Shown: positions 1 to 9,647, counted from the first letter of the stretch. The stretch is DNA of 56,940 nt from Selenomonadaceae bacterium (GCA_017476425.1 JAFUZV010000152.1:1-56940); one strand, 5' to 3'. Numbers and translations are program-made. Notes: a model not told the origin generated them from the letters alone.

Positions 1-650
1 CTAAGACTAATTGTCCGAACAACCGGCAATTTTGGATAAACTGTCAGATCGATTTTTGCAACTGAAATATTATTTTCTTCCGAAGTGATTTTTATGTCGA
101 AGTCTGCACGAAATTCCGGCAGAAATTTTTCCATAAAATTATTCAATCGACGTTTTAAAATTCCATTCGTCCAATCAGTTGCTGCAACAGGTAAGCCGCT
201 TAAACCATTTGAAAAAACTTCATCAACATTTTTTAGATCATTCAAAATTAAATTTTCAAGTTCCGGCGGCATTCCTTCAATTTTTTTGTTGACTTGAATT
301 TTTTTTATCGTATCAAGCCACGGCAATAGAAAAATTTTTATAAATGCTGTCGAGTCAAAAATTTTTATTTCAACGTTATTAACTGTATAACCAACTAGAA
401 TTTTATCAAAGACTAGATGAATAGTTGATTCTTTTTGCTTGAGTTGTTCGTCACTCAACGGCAAAATTTGCCCGGCGATTAACTGTTGACCGATCGCCGT
501 GACAGATTCTCTCATTCGTTCTTTGATCATAGGCGGCAATGAACTTTCTGAAATAATTTCAACGTCAATATTTTCAATTCGTGTTGCTGCCTCTGCCGTC
601 ATTGAACAATTTAAAAGAATCATTGCACCAAAAATTATTATTGTCTTCAA
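1..650 (-). CDS. Exported protein of unknown function, partial (3' end outside window)
   Basis: I do not recognise this gene. An open frame runs leftwards off the window edge with 216 codons visible. It begins with a TTG codon and a short signal peptide (MKTIIIFGAMILL, then a small-residue stretch ending TAEA), so the product should cross the inner membrane. The rest is mixed alpha/beta with no cysteine cluster or catalytic motif that I can see. It lies 40 nt downstream of bamA on the same strand, so it is probably in the same operon and may act in the periplasm or outer membrane; that is inference. No strong ribosome-binding site precedes the TTG, because a 32-nt heptad repeat fills most of the spacer. 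The C-terminus and total length are unknown. Confidence 0.6.
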   Translation of the reverse strand, partial: MKTIIIFGAMILLNCSMTAEAATRIENIDVEIISESSLPPMIKERMRESVTAIGQQLIAGQILPLSDEQLKQKESTIHLVFDKILVGYTVNNVEIKIFDSTAFIKIFLLPWLDTIKKIQVNKKIEGMPPELENLILNDLKNVDEVFSNGLSGLPVAATDWTNGILKRRLNNFMEKFLPEFRADFDIKITSEENNISVAKIDLTVYPKLPVVRTISL

Positions 651-660
651 AATAATTTCA

Positions 661-692
661 AATTCCAAATTCCGCATTCCGCATTCCGAATT
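661..692. repeat. 32-nt heptad-repeat unit (single copy)
   Basis: Copies of the heptamer ATTCCGC run between AATT ends. The unit overlaps the last bases of bamA (stop codon 691-693) and fills most of the gap to the next gene. The same 32-nt unit occurs at 12557, 12601, 18136, 18181, 34922 and 53137. Confidence 0.85.
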
Positions 693-2814
693 AAAAAGCT
701 CCGCCAACACTGAAATGAACACGTCCGCCTTGAGAGCCGCGACCATAATCTAAACGCAATGGACCTAACGGCGTATTTAATGATACACCTATGCCAATAC
801 TGCCGTGAAATTCATCCGGCTTAAATCCTGTATCCCAAGCACTTCCCCAATCAGTAAACAATGCACCTTGAACTTTGCTAAACAATGGAAATCTATATTC
901 AAGCGTTCCCAAAATCATTCGATCACCTCGAAATTGATCCTCACGATAGCCGCGTAAACTATCTTGTCCACCGATTCTATATTGATTGAACTCCGTCATA
1001 TCACCAAAACCGATACCGCCTTTAGTTCTAAGTGCCCAGACTTGTGCATGACCTGCTTTGAAAAATTGTTGATGATCAATGCTAATCTTTTGAAAATCAA
1101 AATCGCCGCCGAGTAAGCCGCCAAGTTCCGCTGAAAGATTAACTCTGCCACCGACAGTAGGATTATAAATATTATCACGAGTATCTGTAACGTGTTCAAG
1201 AGTTATACTGCGTGTTGTTCCAAAATTATCTTTGCGCCATTTTGCACCATCAGCACCGCTACGATTGCCTGATCTACCGCTTGAAACGTGTTTAACATAT
1301 TCATCTTTACGGTGACGAAGTGTTATAAAATTCGTTGAGTATTCGCTGATCGGTCTGCTAAATGTAAATTCACCGCCGACATATTTTCTCATATACTCTT
1401 CTTTTAAACGTCCGTCAGTATCATAATCATCAAATTCATAAGTTCGATTGTAAAAACTAACTTGTCCGGCAGTCTCGTGACGATCAAGCCAAGGTTTACG
1501 ATATTTAATAACAAAACCGTGTGCATCTTCATCGTCGCCGCTCATTTCATAAGTTGCACTGATAGCATCGCCGCGACCTCTGAAATTTGTATCAGAAATG
1601 CTAACCATTCCTATAATACCATCTTCACTACTATAACCGGCACCAACACCAAAAGTTCCTGTTCGTTTCTCTTTGACTTCAATTTCCATAATAATTGCAT
1701 TAGGTTCAACGCCGGGATTCATTTTGACATTAACATCTTCAAAAAATCCTAAATTATTTACACGTTGCATTGATCGTCTTGCAAGATTAGCATTGAAAAC
1801 TTCGCCGGGCTTTTGTCTCATCTCACGCAAAATAACTTTATCTTTCGTCTTCTTATTGCCTTTGACGCTGTAGCCTTCTAAAATACCTTCATTAATTTTG
1901 ATCGTCAATACGCCTTCTTCGTCCATATGATGATCAGTAACTTTCATTAATACATAGCCGGTGCCTCTGTATCTCTCTTGAATTGCCGTTATATTATCGT
2001 GAAGTCTAACACTATTCAAAACGTCGCCGCGATGAATTGTCATTAATCTTTCAAGATCAGCTGTCTTTTCGATCGTATTTCCAACAAAGACAATATCTTT
2101 CAAGATAGGATTTTCCAAAAGATGATAAGTCAACACGATACCTTCAGGCACTTCTTCAATTTTAGGATAAACGTCATAAAAATAACCTGTATTCAAAAAA
2201 ATTTCCATATCTCTAATACCGGATTCAGCAGTGAAAGTGTCGCCAACGTGTTGAGTTGCAGCAATTTTAACCGTCGGCAAAGTTAAATTGCTTGATCCTT
2301 CGTACTCTAATGCAACTATCGTTTTACCTTCGTATTGTTTAAGAAAATTTATTATCGCAAGCATATTTTGTTGCGGATCATTTTGTAATTCTTCTGTTTC
2401 AACAGGCTTTTGATCAACTTTATTTTCAGCATTCTCCGCTTTCTCTTCAGGATTTTCAATTTTATCTTCTGATGAATTTGCTTTATCTGTATCAGTTTTA
2501 TTTTCAATCTGATCTTCAGATTGTGCCGCCGGTTGAGTCTCATTATTTTCTTGTTTTAATTCTTCTTGAGTTGTCGTTTCATTATTGCTGGCTGGTTGTT
2601 CAGCAGGCTGTTCAGTTGATTGTTCATTGTCCTTTGAAAATGTTTCAGTCTCACTTGTTTCATTTTCAGTTGGTGATTCAAATGGCGTTGATACGAATTT
2701 TTCACCTTCTTCTTCTGCCGAAACATTCTGCGGCAAAAATACGCCTGTCATAAGCATTAAGAAACTCAAAAAGAGATTATTTTTTCTCTTCTTGATTCTG
2801 GTTAAAGTATTCAA
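691..2814 (-). CDS. bamA: BamA/Omp85 outer-membrane assembly protein
   Basis: Outer-membrane insertase that folds beta-barrel proteins. A signal peptide (KKRKNNLFLSFLMLMTG, cleavage after VSA) is followed by a roughly 110-residue low-complexity stretch rich in Glu, Asn, Gln and Thr, then about three POTRA domains (residues ~160-395) and a C-terminal barrel. The Omp85 motif GGQDSLRGYREDQF and a final Phe (VHFSVGGAF, the beta-signal) are visible. Three POTRAs is fewer than the five of E. coli BamA. I place the start at TTG 2814 because GGAGG lies 8 nt upstream. An ATG at 2832 overlaps the preceding stop (ATGA) and is the alternative; it would put the ribosome site inside the gene and add acidic residues to the signal peptide. 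The gene follows a membrane protein gene directly. Confidence 0.93.
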   Translation of the reverse strand: MNTLTRIKKRKNNLFLSFLMLMTGVFLPQNVSAEEEGEKFVSTPFESPTENETSETETFSKDNEQSTEQPAEQPASNNETTTQEELKQENNETQPAAQSEDQIENKTDTDKANSSEDKIENPEEKAENAENKVDQKPVETEELQNDPQQNMLAIINFLKQYEGKTIVALEYEGSSNLTLPTVKIAATQHVGDTFTAESGIRDMEIFLNTGYFYDVYPKIEEVPEGIVLTYHLLENPILKDIVFVGNTIEKTADLERLMTIHRGDVLNSVRLHDNITAIQERYRGTGYVLMKVTDHHMDEEGVLTIKINEGILEGYSVKGNKKTKDKVILREMRQKPGEVFNANLARRSMQRVNNLGFFEDVNVKMNPGVEPNAIIMEIEVKEKRTGTFGVGAGYSSEDGIIGMVSISDTNFRGRGDAISATYEMSGDDEDAHGFVIKYRKPWLDRHETAGQVSFYNRTYEFDDYDTDGRLKEEYMRKYVGGEFTFSRPISEYSTNFITLRHRKDEYVKHVSSGRSGNRSGADGAKWRKDNFGTTRSITLEHVTDTRDNIYNPTVGGRVNLSAELGGLLGGDFDFQKISIDHQQFFKAGHAQVWALRTKGGIGFGDMTEFNQYRIGGQDSLRGYREDQFRGDRMILGTLEYRFPLFSKVQGALFTDWGSAWDTGFKPDEFHGSIGIGVSLNTPLGPLRLDYGRGSQGGRVHFSVGGAF

Positions 2815-2828
2815 AAATTTTTCCTCCT

Positions 2829-3500
2829 TCATTCGGCTCTCAATATTTGCCCGGCTGATTGCATTAATCTTTGCATATCTTCCGATGGCGTTGCTGATTC
2901 TACCGTGTAATTTTTTACTTTTGGATCATCAGCCGAAATATTATTTTCTTCAAAAATTTCAATCGGCTCATCTGAAACATAATTTGAATTTGTCGGCGGT
3001 TCTACTTCGATCATCTCTGCAGATTTTTGATCGACTTCTTCAAAATAAATTTCTTCTTGCTGATCTTCATTCATCGGAGCAATTTCTTCTAATGGTTCTG
3101 ATAATTCGTCGACTGTTTCGGCTTGATTCAAATTTAATTGTTCCGTTGGTTGATCTGAAGTCAACACGTTGTCAGGTGAAGTTGTTATTAATTTTGAGGC
3201 GGACTCAACAGGTAAAGTATTTTTAGAAATTTGAGTTGTGTCGTCATTAAAGTAAAATACTCCGAAGGCGATCGCCGCCGCTGTTGCAAATGATAGAAAT
3301 TTTATCAAACGTGATCGGTTTTGATGCTTTTCAGCGTTTTTTAGTTCGGCTTTTGCTAACATTAATTTTAAATCGCCTTGCAAATCGTCTTCTCGTTCGA
3401 TTGATTTTTCAGCCTGCGTCAGCCAATCTCTTGCCGCTTGAATATGGCGACGAAGATTTTTTCTTTTATCTTCCAACTTCTTCACCTTCTCTAACGCCAC
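2829..3500 (-). CDS. Single-pass membrane protein of unknown function, upstream of bamA
   Basis: I do not recognise the family. The 223-residue product has a charged, coiled-coil-like N-terminus (about residues 1-60, heptad-like Lys/Glu/Leu pattern), one transmembrane segment (FLSFATAAAIAFGVFYF, residues ~68-84) and a long Glu/Asp-rich, disordered-looking outer segment. The topology suggests a cytoplasmic coiled coil with an acidic periplasmic tail. Its stop overlaps the ATG at the start of bamA, so the two are translationally linked and possibly work together at the envelope (inference). Translation starts at GTG 3500. No clear ribosome-binding site is seen, and the predicted promoter leaves a leader of only about ten bases. 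Confidence 0.7.
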   Translation of the reverse strand: MALEKVKKLEDKRKNLRRHIQAARDWLTQAEKSIEREDDLQGDLKLMLAKAELKNAEKHQNRSRLIKFLSFATAAAIAFGVFYFNDDTTQISKNTLPVESASKLITTSPDNVLTSDQPTEQLNLNQAETVDELSEPLEEIAPMNEDQQEEIYFEEVDQKSAEMIEVEPPTNSNYVSDEPIEIFEENNISADDPKVKNYTVESATPSEDMQRLMQSAGQILRAE

Positions 3501-3516
3501 TTTTCATTTTTATTTC

Positions 3517-3545
3517 ATTCTACAAAATTATAAATGAAATGGCAA
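3517..3545 (-). promoter_or_regulatory. Sigma-70 type promoter for the bamA operon
   Basis: On the minus strand TTGCCA and TAGAAT are separated by 17 nt. Transcription would begin about 10 nt before the GTG start at 3500. Confidence 0.6.
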
Positions 3546-3600
3546 TAGTTTTTTTATAAAATCTTTTAATATCAAAATTAAAATTTTTTTTAATTGCAAG

Positions 3601-3609
3601 TGCTATGAT
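3601..3609 (+). promoter_or_regulatory. Possible extended -10 element for the GT9 gene
   Basis: TGC followed by TATGAT, about 80 nt before the glycosyltransferase start. No good -35 hexamer is seen, so it rests on the extended TGn motif only. Confidence 0.35.
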
Positions 3610-3689
3610 AACAAATTTTGAATTAAATTAAAAGGATTTTTTATCTTGGCGTTTAATGTTAATCTCAAAAAATTTTTGTGGAGAAATTT

Positions 3690-4823
3690 ATGTTTAAAAA
3701 AATTCTTGTGATAAATTTAATGCACTTGGGTGATCTAATGCTTGTTACTCCGGCACTTCGTACATTACGAAAAAATTTTCCGACGGCTCATCTTGCTCTT
3801 CTTGCTGATAAAAAACTCGCCGATCTTGTTCAGTATAACAAGAATATCGACGAGTGTATTTTGATCGACAAGAAAGGTGCAGACGATCATTTAATTTCAT
3901 TCGTGAAATTTATTTTTAAGATTCGTGAGAAAAATTTTGATCTCGTTATAAATCTTCATCGCAATGAAAGAGCGTCAGCGATCGCAGCCTTCAGCGGCGC
4001 AAAAAAAATTGTCGGCTATTCAAAGCCGGGTTTCTCGATCTTCTTTGATAAAGTGATGCCTAATCCTTCGATCGCTCAACAAACGCCGCATTATGTGCCC
4101 GGCAGTCAACATCAAGTTAAATCACATTTTGACGTTTTAATTGAGGCAGTTGGAGTTAATGAGATCGACGACGGCGGACTTGAAATGTGGATACCGAAAG
4201 CCGTTGAAGATGAAACGACGAAAATTTTTAATGAAACGTTCGGTGAAGATTCAAAAGTGATCGCCTTCAATATCGGTGCAAGTTGGTTGACTAAACGCTG
4301 GATTGATTCATATTTTGCTGAATGTGCTGATCGATTAATCGAAAAAAATTTTTCAATCGCTTTTCTCGGTGGATCTATGGATATTGAGATTGTCAACACT
4401 TGCATTTCAAAAATTAAGAATCACGATAGCGACAAGATCAAAATTTTCACCGGAAAATTAAGCCTTGCACAAGTTGCCGCTGTCCTTGATAATTGCGTTT
4501 TATTCTTGACGACTGACTCCGGACCTATGCACATTGGTGTTGCTAGAAATATTCCGATCGTTACAATGTTCGGAGCATCACCAGTGCCTGGATTTTATCC
4601 TTACGACGCAAAAGATATTTTGATCAAAGCACCTGTTGATTGTCATCCTTGCGGACAGCATACTTGTCCACGTCAAGGTGAAGATAACCTTGCTTGTATG
4701 AAAAAAATTTCTGTTAATGTCGTTATGAAATACGTTGAAGAAATGTTGAATGATTACGGGCAACGAGCTAAGGATATTCCTAAAATTTATGGAAAATATA
4801 AATGTCGAGTCGTTGAAATTTGA
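3690..4823 (+). CDS. Glycosyltransferase family 9 (heptosyltransferase-like)
   Basis: Probably transfers a heptose or related sugar from a nucleotide donor to the lipopolysaccharide core at the cytoplasmic face of the inner membrane. The 377-residue protein has the GT9 layout: an N-terminal Rossmann half opening with ILVINLMHLGDLMLVTPALR and a C-terminal donor-binding half with the family motif TTDSGPMHIGVARNIP. A C-terminal cysteine set (CHPCGQHTCP and a later C) is common in WaaQ-like members. ATG 3690 is preferred over GTG 3678 because GGAGAAA lies just upstream. The gene stands alone and ends at a strong terminator shared with trpG. The exact acceptor cannot be read from sequence. Its presence supports a Gram-negative envelope. 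Confidence 0.88.
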   Translation: MFKKILVINLMHLGDLMLVTPALRTLRKNFPTAHLALLADKKLADLVQYNKNIDECILIDKKGADDHLISFVKFIFKIREKNFDLVINLHRNERASAIAAFSGAKKIVGYSKPGFSIFFDKVMPNPSIAQQTPHYVPGSQHQVKSHFDVLIEAVGVNEIDDGGLEMWIPKAVEDETTKIFNETFGEDSKVIAFNIGASWLTKRWIDSYFAECADRLIEKNFSIAFLGGSMDIEIVNTCISKIKNHDSDKIKIFTGKLSLAQVAAVLDNCVLFLTTDSGPMHIGVARNIPIVTMFGASPVPGFYPYDAKDILIKAPVDCHPCGQHTCPRQGEDNLACMKKISVNVVMKYVEEMLNDYGQRAKDIPKIYGKYKCRVVEI

Positions 4824-4833
4824 TCATATAAAA

Positions 4834-4860
4834 AGCACTCACTAACGAGTGCTATTTTTT
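4834..4860. terminator. Bidirectional intrinsic terminator between GT9 gene and trpG
   Basis: Perfect 7-bp stem AGCACTC/GAGTGCT with a 6-nt loop. A T-run follows on the plus strand and A residues precede it, so it can serve both convergent genes. Confidence 0.85.
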
Positions 4861-4874
4861 ACACAAAATCAAAA

Positions 4875-5447
4875 TTATTTTTTTATGTGATTCAAAAAAT
4901 TTTTCATCATTTTGGAGCCGTCAGCCGTTAAGATCGATTCCGGGTGAAATTGAATGCCTTCAACGTCAAAATTTTTATGACGAACGCCCATAATTGTTCC
5001 GTCTTCAAGCTCGCTTGTGATCTCTAAACAATCCGGCAAGGTTTCACGTTCAATTATCAACGAATGATAACGACCAACTTCAATATCTTGTGGCAAATTT
5101 TTATAAAGACGAGTTCCGCAATGATTAATTGTTGAAGTTTTGCCGTGAACAATTTCCTTTGCACGAACGATCTTTGCACCGAAAACTTCACCGATCGCTT
5201 GGTGTCCTAAACAAATCCCAAGAATCGGCAATTTGTCTTTAAATTCGTCGATCAATTTCTCTGTAACGCCGGCATCTTTCGGCAAGCCCGGACCCGGTGA
5301 AATTACAATAGCATTGTAATGACGATAATTTATTTCACTCGGAGTAATTTTATCATTTCGGAAGACATCAACTACTGTACCTAATTCACAAAGCAACTGA
5401 TAAACGTTGTAAGTGAATGAATCATAATTATCAAGCAGTAAAATCAT
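4875..5447 (-). CDS. trpG: Anthranilate/aminodeoxychorismate synthase glutamine amidotransferase subunit
   Basis: Supplies ammonia from glutamine to TrpE for anthranilate synthesis in tryptophan biosynthesis. It is a class I glutamine amidotransferase of 190 residues with catalytic Cys79 in GICLGHQ and His168/Glu170 in FHPES; the oxyanion-region motif PGPGLP is also present. ATG 5447 follows GAGGTGA. It lies 28 nt after trpE, so the two are one operon, closed by the terminator at 4834. Single-domain TrpG and PabA cannot be told apart by sequence alone, and one protein may serve both pathways. No other trp genes (trpD, C, F, B, A) are in the window. Confidence 0.9.
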   Translation of the reverse strand: MILLLDNYDSFTYNVYQLLCELGTVVDVFRNDKITPSEINYRHYNAIVISPGPGLPKDAGVTEKLIDEFKDKLPILGICLGHQAIGEVFGAKIVRAKEIVHGKTSTINHCGTRLYKNLPQDIEVGRYHSLIIERETLPDCLEITSELEDGTIMGVRHKNFDVEGIQFHPESILTADGSKMMKNFLNHIKK

Positions 5448-5475
5448 TTTTTAAAATCACCTCTCAATATCGATT

Positions 5476-6981
5476 TTATTCATTGTTTTCAACTTCTTCG
5501 ACGACTTCAAAAAGTGCCTTAGCTTTCTGAAGAATTTCTTTATATTCATTAATTGCGATCGAATCAGCAACGATACCTGCACCGGCTTGAATTATCGCCG
5601 TGTTATCGTGATCAATTCTCATCGTGCGTAGAGTTATACACATATCCATATTTCCGCAGAAATCCATATAACCAACAGTTCCGGCGTAAGCATTGCGCTT
5701 AACGGGTTCAAGATCGTTGATAATTTCCATCGCTCTTAACTTCGGTGCACCGCTGACAGTTCCGGCAGGAAAAGTAGCTTTCAAAACGTCCATAGGCATA
5801 TAATTTTTATGAAGTATTCCGGTTACGCTACTAACCATGTGCATTACGTGAGAAAAATATTCAACCGTTTTATATTTAGGGACTTTAACAGTTCCGGCTT
5901 CTGAAATTCTTCCGAGATCATTCCTTGCAAGATCAACAAGCATTGAATGTTCAGCACATTCTTTTTCGTCAAATTGCAAATCCATTTTCAATTTCAAATC
6001 TTCTTCGTCATTTTTACCACGTCGACGAGTTCCGGCGATCGGATAAGTGTAGACGTTAGAACCATTCACTTTGACAAGCATTTCAGGCGATGCTCCGACA
6101 AGTTTAACACTGCCGAAATTGAAATAAAACATATAAGGCGACGGATTAACTTGTCTTAAACGACGATAGAATAAAAAGCCAGGTTTAGTTAATTTCTCTT
6201 TGAATTGACGAGACGGCACGACTTGAAAAATATCACCGGCAAAAATATGTTCCTTCGCCGTTTCGATCGCCTTCAAAAAATCTTCCGGTGCTTCGCCATA
6301 CTTCGACATAAAATCAACTTTTAATTTACGAGCTTTAAAGCGTTGAATATGTTTCTTTGTCAACTTCAAAGGTTGAGAGAATTTAAATTTTATATCATTG
6401 ATCTTGTCAACGATCTCTGAATAAAATTCATCAAGATTTTCAACATTGCGAACATCAGCAAGATAGATCAGTTGCGCCGAATTTTTCAACGCATCAAAGA
6501 CAACAAGAATTTTGCAGATCATAAATTGTCCTAACAATTCTTCATCACCGATCTCAACACCTCTAACACGATCAAAAGTTGCAGCGATCTCAAAATTAAA
6601 ATAGCCTACCATACCACCATTAGCAAGCGGCAAATTTTTATCAAGCTGCGCAGGTTTATAAGTCGACATATAATGTTTGATTGTAACAACCGGATCACCG
6701 TCGATCGACTTCATCAGATCGCCTTCTTTGATCATCAGCTTATTTTTGAAAACCTGTAAACGAACGAACGGTTCAGCACCTATAAATGAATAACGTCCGA
6801 AGGCTTGGTGAGTTGTGTCGACTGATTCAAGAATAAAACCTTTTTCATTGTCGACGAGTTTATAATAAATTGAAACCGGCGTGTCTAAATCCATATTAAT
6901 ATTTGTTGAGACTGCAATTAAATTTGAATGCTCAGCAAATTTTTTAAAATCTTTCAAAGATGGTTGCACTTCAAAATTCAT
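5476..6981 (-). CDS. trpE: Anthranilate synthase component I
   Basis: Converts chorismate to anthranilate with ammonia delivered by TrpG. The 501-residue protein has an N-terminal regulatory region with the tryptophan-site signature FILES and RYSFIG, and a C-terminal chorismate-binding domain containing [29 protein letters not shown] and GTVSGAPK. The regulatory motif favours TrpE over PabB. ATG 6981 is used; a TTG directly before it is possible. GGAGG lies 10 nt upstream. The predicted leader is only about 30 nt, too short for an attenuator or T-box, so control is probably by feedback inhibition or a repressor (inference). Confidence 0.92.
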   Translation of the reverse strand: MNFEVQPSLKDFKKFAEHSNLIAVSTNINMDLDTPVSIYYKLVDNEKGFILESVDTTHQAFGRYSFIGAEPFVRLQVFKNKLMIKEGDLMKSIDGDPVVTIKHYMSTYKPAQLDKNLPLANGGMVGYFNFEIAATFDRVRGVEIGDEELLGQFMICKILVVFDALKNSAQLIYLADVRNVENLDEFYSEIVDKINDIKFKFSQPLKLTKKHIQRFKARKLKVDFMSKYGEAPEDFLKAIETAKEHIFAGDIFQVVPSRQFKEKLTKPGFLFYRRLRQVNPSPYMFYFNFGSVKLVGASPEMLVKVNGSNVYTYPIAGTRRRGKNDEEDLKLKMDLQFDEKECAEHSMLVDLARNDLGRISEAGTVKVPKYKTVEYFSHVMHMVSSVTGILHKNYMPMDVLKATFPAGTVSGAPKLRAMEIINDLEPVKRNAYAGTVGYMDFCGNMDMCITLRTMRIDHDNTAIIQAGAGIVADSIAINEYKEILQKAKALFEVVEEVENNE

Positions 6982-7019
6982 CAAATTGATTCCTCCAATC
7001 GACGGAAAAATTTTTTAAC

Positions 7020-7048
7020 AGTATATTAGAAATAAAAAAATTTTTCAA
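7020..7048 (-). promoter_or_regulatory. Promoter for trpE-trpG
   Basis: TTGAAA, 17-nt spacer, TATACT on the minus strand. The start would fall about 30 nt before the trpE ATG. Confidence 0.6.
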
Positions 7049-7136
7049 GGAAAATGATAAATTTCATAGCCTCAAAAAATTTTATTTAAAAAAATTTTTG
7101 TTGAAGATCGTTAAATACGTCTTAAGAATTATTTTA

Positions 7137-7165
7137 TTGCGTCAAAAATTTCAATGTGATAAAAT
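7137..7165 (+). promoter_or_regulatory. Promoter for surE
   Basis: TTGCGT, 17-nt spacer, TAAAAT with an extended -10 (TGA directly upstream). Confidence 0.55.
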
Positions 7166-7194
7166 TATTCAAATTATTTTTGCAGGTGATATGA

Positions 7195-7977
7195 ATGAAA
7201 ATTTTATTAACGAATGATGACGGAATTAGAGCACTTGGAATTTGGGCACTCGCCGCAGTTTTAGCAGAAAAGCACGAAGTTATAATTGTTGCTCCGATGA
7301 AACAACAAAGCGGAATGAGTCATGCTCTCAGCGTTTTAAGACAATTAGAATTTTTGAGAATCAAAGAAGAACAGATCGCAGAACTTATGAAAAATCATTG
7401 TCCTAATGCAAAGATCGATAAATCGATCGAAACTTGGGCGATCGACGGAACGCCAACCGATTGTGTAAAAATTTATCTTGAAGCTATGGTTGAAGGAAAT
7501 TATCCTGATCTGGTGATCAGCGGAATTAATCACGGATCAAATCTTGCAACTGACGTTCTTTATTCCGGAACTGTCGGCGCAGCTCTTGAAGGATTTTTGC
7601 ACGAAATTCCATCGGTTGCAATCAGTCTTGACATTGAATCGTTAATTCCATTTGAAGACGCTGCAAGGACTTCGATCGATTATCTTGAAAAAGTCCTTGA
7701 ACAAAAAAAAGTTTTCTTCTACAATATCAACTTTCCAAAAAAATATTGTACTAATGAGCCAGAATTTAAATTCGCACGTCTCGGCAAACGTGATTATATT
7801 AATGCTTTTCAAATGCACAAAGACGATGTCGGAAGGACTTTTTATCGAGTCGGCGGTCAAGTTTATGATATTGATCGCAGTGAAGGCACTGATATTTTTG
7901 TTGCTGATGAAGGTTATATCGCTGTAACGCCATTGCATACTGATATGACTGATCATAAAGCATTAAAAGAAGATTGA
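7195..7977 (+). CDS. surE: 5'/3'-nucleotidase SurE
   Basis: Metal-dependent nucleotidase that dephosphorylates nucleoside monophosphates in the cytoplasm. The 260-residue protein matches the SurE family length and opens with the metal-binding motif TNDDGI (Asp8, Asp9). The later family motifs QSGMSHALS and SGINHGSN follow, with YSGTVGAALEG after them. ATG 7195 follows AGGTGAT. It is a single-gene unit divergent from trpE. About 120 nt of spacer follows before the convergent sugar transferase gene; I see no clear terminator or gene there. Confidence 0.92.
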   Translation: MKILLTNDDGIRALGIWALAAVLAEKHEVIIVAPMKQQSGMSHALSVLRQLEFLRIKEEQIAELMKNHCPNAKIDKSIETWAIDGTPTDCVKIYLEAMVEGNYPDLVISGINHGSNLATDVLYSGTVGAALEGFLHEIPSVAISLDIESLIPFEDAARTSIDYLEKVLEQKKVFFYNINFPKKYCTNEPEFKFARLGKRDYINAFQMHKDDVGRTFYRVGGQVYDIDRSEGTDIFVADEGYIAVTPLHTDMTDHKALKED

Positions 7978-8100
7978 TCTTATTAACTGATGCGCCGTCC
8001 ATTCCAAGCAAGAACGCATAATATCGAACTTGTACGTGACGATAGTGTTTGCAGCATTATCAATCAAAATACGAATTAATTAGATATTCTTGAATCTTAA

Positions 8101-9537
8101 TTAATAAGCACCTTTATTGCTTGCAACAGCCTTAACCGTTTTGAAAAGGTACATAAGATCGATCCATACAGACCAATTACGAACATACCAAGTATCCATT
8201 GCAACACGTTCTTCATAAGTCGTATCACTTCGTCCGCTGACTTGCCACATTCCAGTGATACCCGGTAAAACCATATAATATTCACGAATATTTTCACCAT
8301 AACGAACAATTTCAGCCTCAACGATCGGACGAGGACCAACTAAACTCATATCGCCGCGAATAACATTCCAAAGTTGAGGTAGTTCATCAAGGCTTGATCG
8401 TCTAAGATAAGCACCAAGTTTTGTAACACGTGGATCATTCGTCAATTTAAATGTTTCATTCCATTCACGTTTAGCATCAGGATTTTCATCAAGATATTTT
8501 TTGAATCGTTCATCACAATCATTTATCATTGTTTGAAATTTATAACAAGGAAACGGCTTGCCATTTTTGCCAATGCGCCAATGCGTAAAAATAATTCTTC
8601 CACGATTATCAATCGCAACCAGAATTGTAATTATCAAAAGTATAGGTGAAATTATAATTCCGCCGAAAATCGTACAGACAAGATCGAAAATTCTTTTTAT
8701 AATTCGATTGTAACGCCTTGAAAGATTATTTCTGATCGTCAACATTAAAATCTTTTCGCTGAATAAAATCGACGCATCAACACCTGCCATTGTCGTACCG
8801 ATCAAGTCCGGTATGAATGAAATATTTTTTACGTGCGGTTGAATGCTGTTAATGATCTGCTGAAGATGTTCTTTACTAATTCCGGGCGCAGCGATTATCA
8901 CTGTTTGAAATTTGAATTTATGAATAATTTTTGCACAATCATTAAAGCCGCCGAGAATTTTAAATTCTTTCGGAAGAGTCTCAGAGATCGGGTGATCGTC
9001 AATCAAGCCGACAATTTCATATCGATAGCCGAGATCATCACGCCAAAATTTTATTACTTTTTCCGCCGTTAAACCTGCTCCGATTATTACAACTGATTCA
9101 TAAAATAAATTTCGACGTTTCATAATCTTCAAAACTACATAGCGAATTATGCAAACGTTCATCAAAACCAAAACCCCGAAGAGAATTATAAATAGTCTTG
9201 ACGTTTGATCGCTTGCCTTCAAAAAATAAATCATTATTATCGATGCCATCCAGCCATAGAAGACTGATTTAAAAATCGCTTGCATTATGTCAAGTACCGG
9301 CTGCATTTGTCGATACGATCTTGATTGACTTAGAAAAATTATAAACAACAGCGGAACCCAGATATAAATATAAATGTTTGCGTAATAATAATGTGCGTGA
9401 TTCCAAAAGTCCATTGCATTACGAATTTCAAAGGCAAGAAGTTCAGCGATAACTATTCCGATATAATCGAACAACATAAATAACAGCGTTGACAAAAATG
9501 TTGAGGCTGATTTTTTTTGTGCATTTTGTTCATTCAA
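8101..9537 (-). CDS. Undecaprenyl-phosphate sugar phosphotransferase (WbaP/WcaJ type)
   Basis: Starts assembly of an exopolysaccharide or O-antigen repeat by moving a sugar-1-phosphate onto undecaprenyl phosphate in the inner membrane. The 478-residue protein has about four N-terminal transmembrane segments (residues ~15-130), a central Rossmann-like CoA-binding domain with VVIIGAGLTAEKV, one more membrane segment (~285-310), and a C-terminal bacterial sugar transferase domain with KRIFDLVCTIFGG, DELPQLWNVIRGDMSLVGPRP and PGITGMWQVSGRS. TTG 9537 follows GAGGT. The sugar donor cannot be read from sequence. No polymerase or flippase lies beside it. Confidence 0.9.
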   Translation of the reverse strand: MNEQNAQKKSASTFLSTLLFMLFDYIGIVIAELLAFEIRNAMDFWNHAHYYYANIYIYIWVPLLFIIFLSQSRSYRQMQPVLDIMQAIFKSVFYGWMASIIMIYFLKASDQTSRLFIILFGVLVLMNVCIIRYVVLKIMKRRNLFYESVVIIGAGLTAEKVIKFWRDDLGYRYEIVGLIDDHPISETLPKEFKILGGFNDCAKIIHKFKFQTVIIAAPGISKEHLQQIINSIQPHVKNISFIPDLIGTTMAGVDASILFSEKILMLTIRNNLSRRYNRIIKRIFDLVCTIFGGIIISPILLIITILVAIDNRGRIIFTHWRIGKNGKPFPCYKFQTMINDCDERFKKYLDENPDAKREWNETFKLTNDPRVTKLGAYLRRSSLDELPQLWNVIRGDMSLVGPRPIVEAEIVRYGENIREYYMVLPGITGMWQVSGRSDTTYEERVAMDTWYVRNWSVWIDLMYLFKTVKAVASNKGAY

Positions 9538-9570
9538 TTTAATGACCTCATTTAAATTTGTTTAAGTCGA

Positions 9571-9599
9571 ATTATACAGGAAAAAAATTTTTTCGTCTA
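9571..9599 (-). promoter_or_regulatory. Promoter for the sugar phosphotransferase gene
   Basis: Perfect TATAAT -10 on the minus strand with a weaker -35 (TAGACG) at 17-nt spacing. Confidence 0.5.
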
Positions 9600-9603
9600 T
9601 CAA

Positions 9604-9635
9604 TAAAAAAAGCGCACCATTTAGTTAGGAACGCT
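9604..9635 (-). terminator. Probable terminator after the PRD regulator
   Basis: A short AGCG/CGCT stem with a long loop, followed on the minus strand by a run of seven T. The stem is weak. Confidence 0.4.
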
Positions 9636-9647
9636 CACAAAAGATTT

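Noticed and set aside
2585..3226. 213-codon plus-strand frame opposite bamA and the upstream membrane protein gene
   Set aside because: It crosses two well-supported minus-strand genes, has no ribosome site and reads as the antisense of the Glu-rich low-complexity region.
6982..7194. trp attenuator or T-box leader before trpE
   Set aside because: The predicted transcript leader is only about 30 nt and holds no Trp codon run or T-box sequence.
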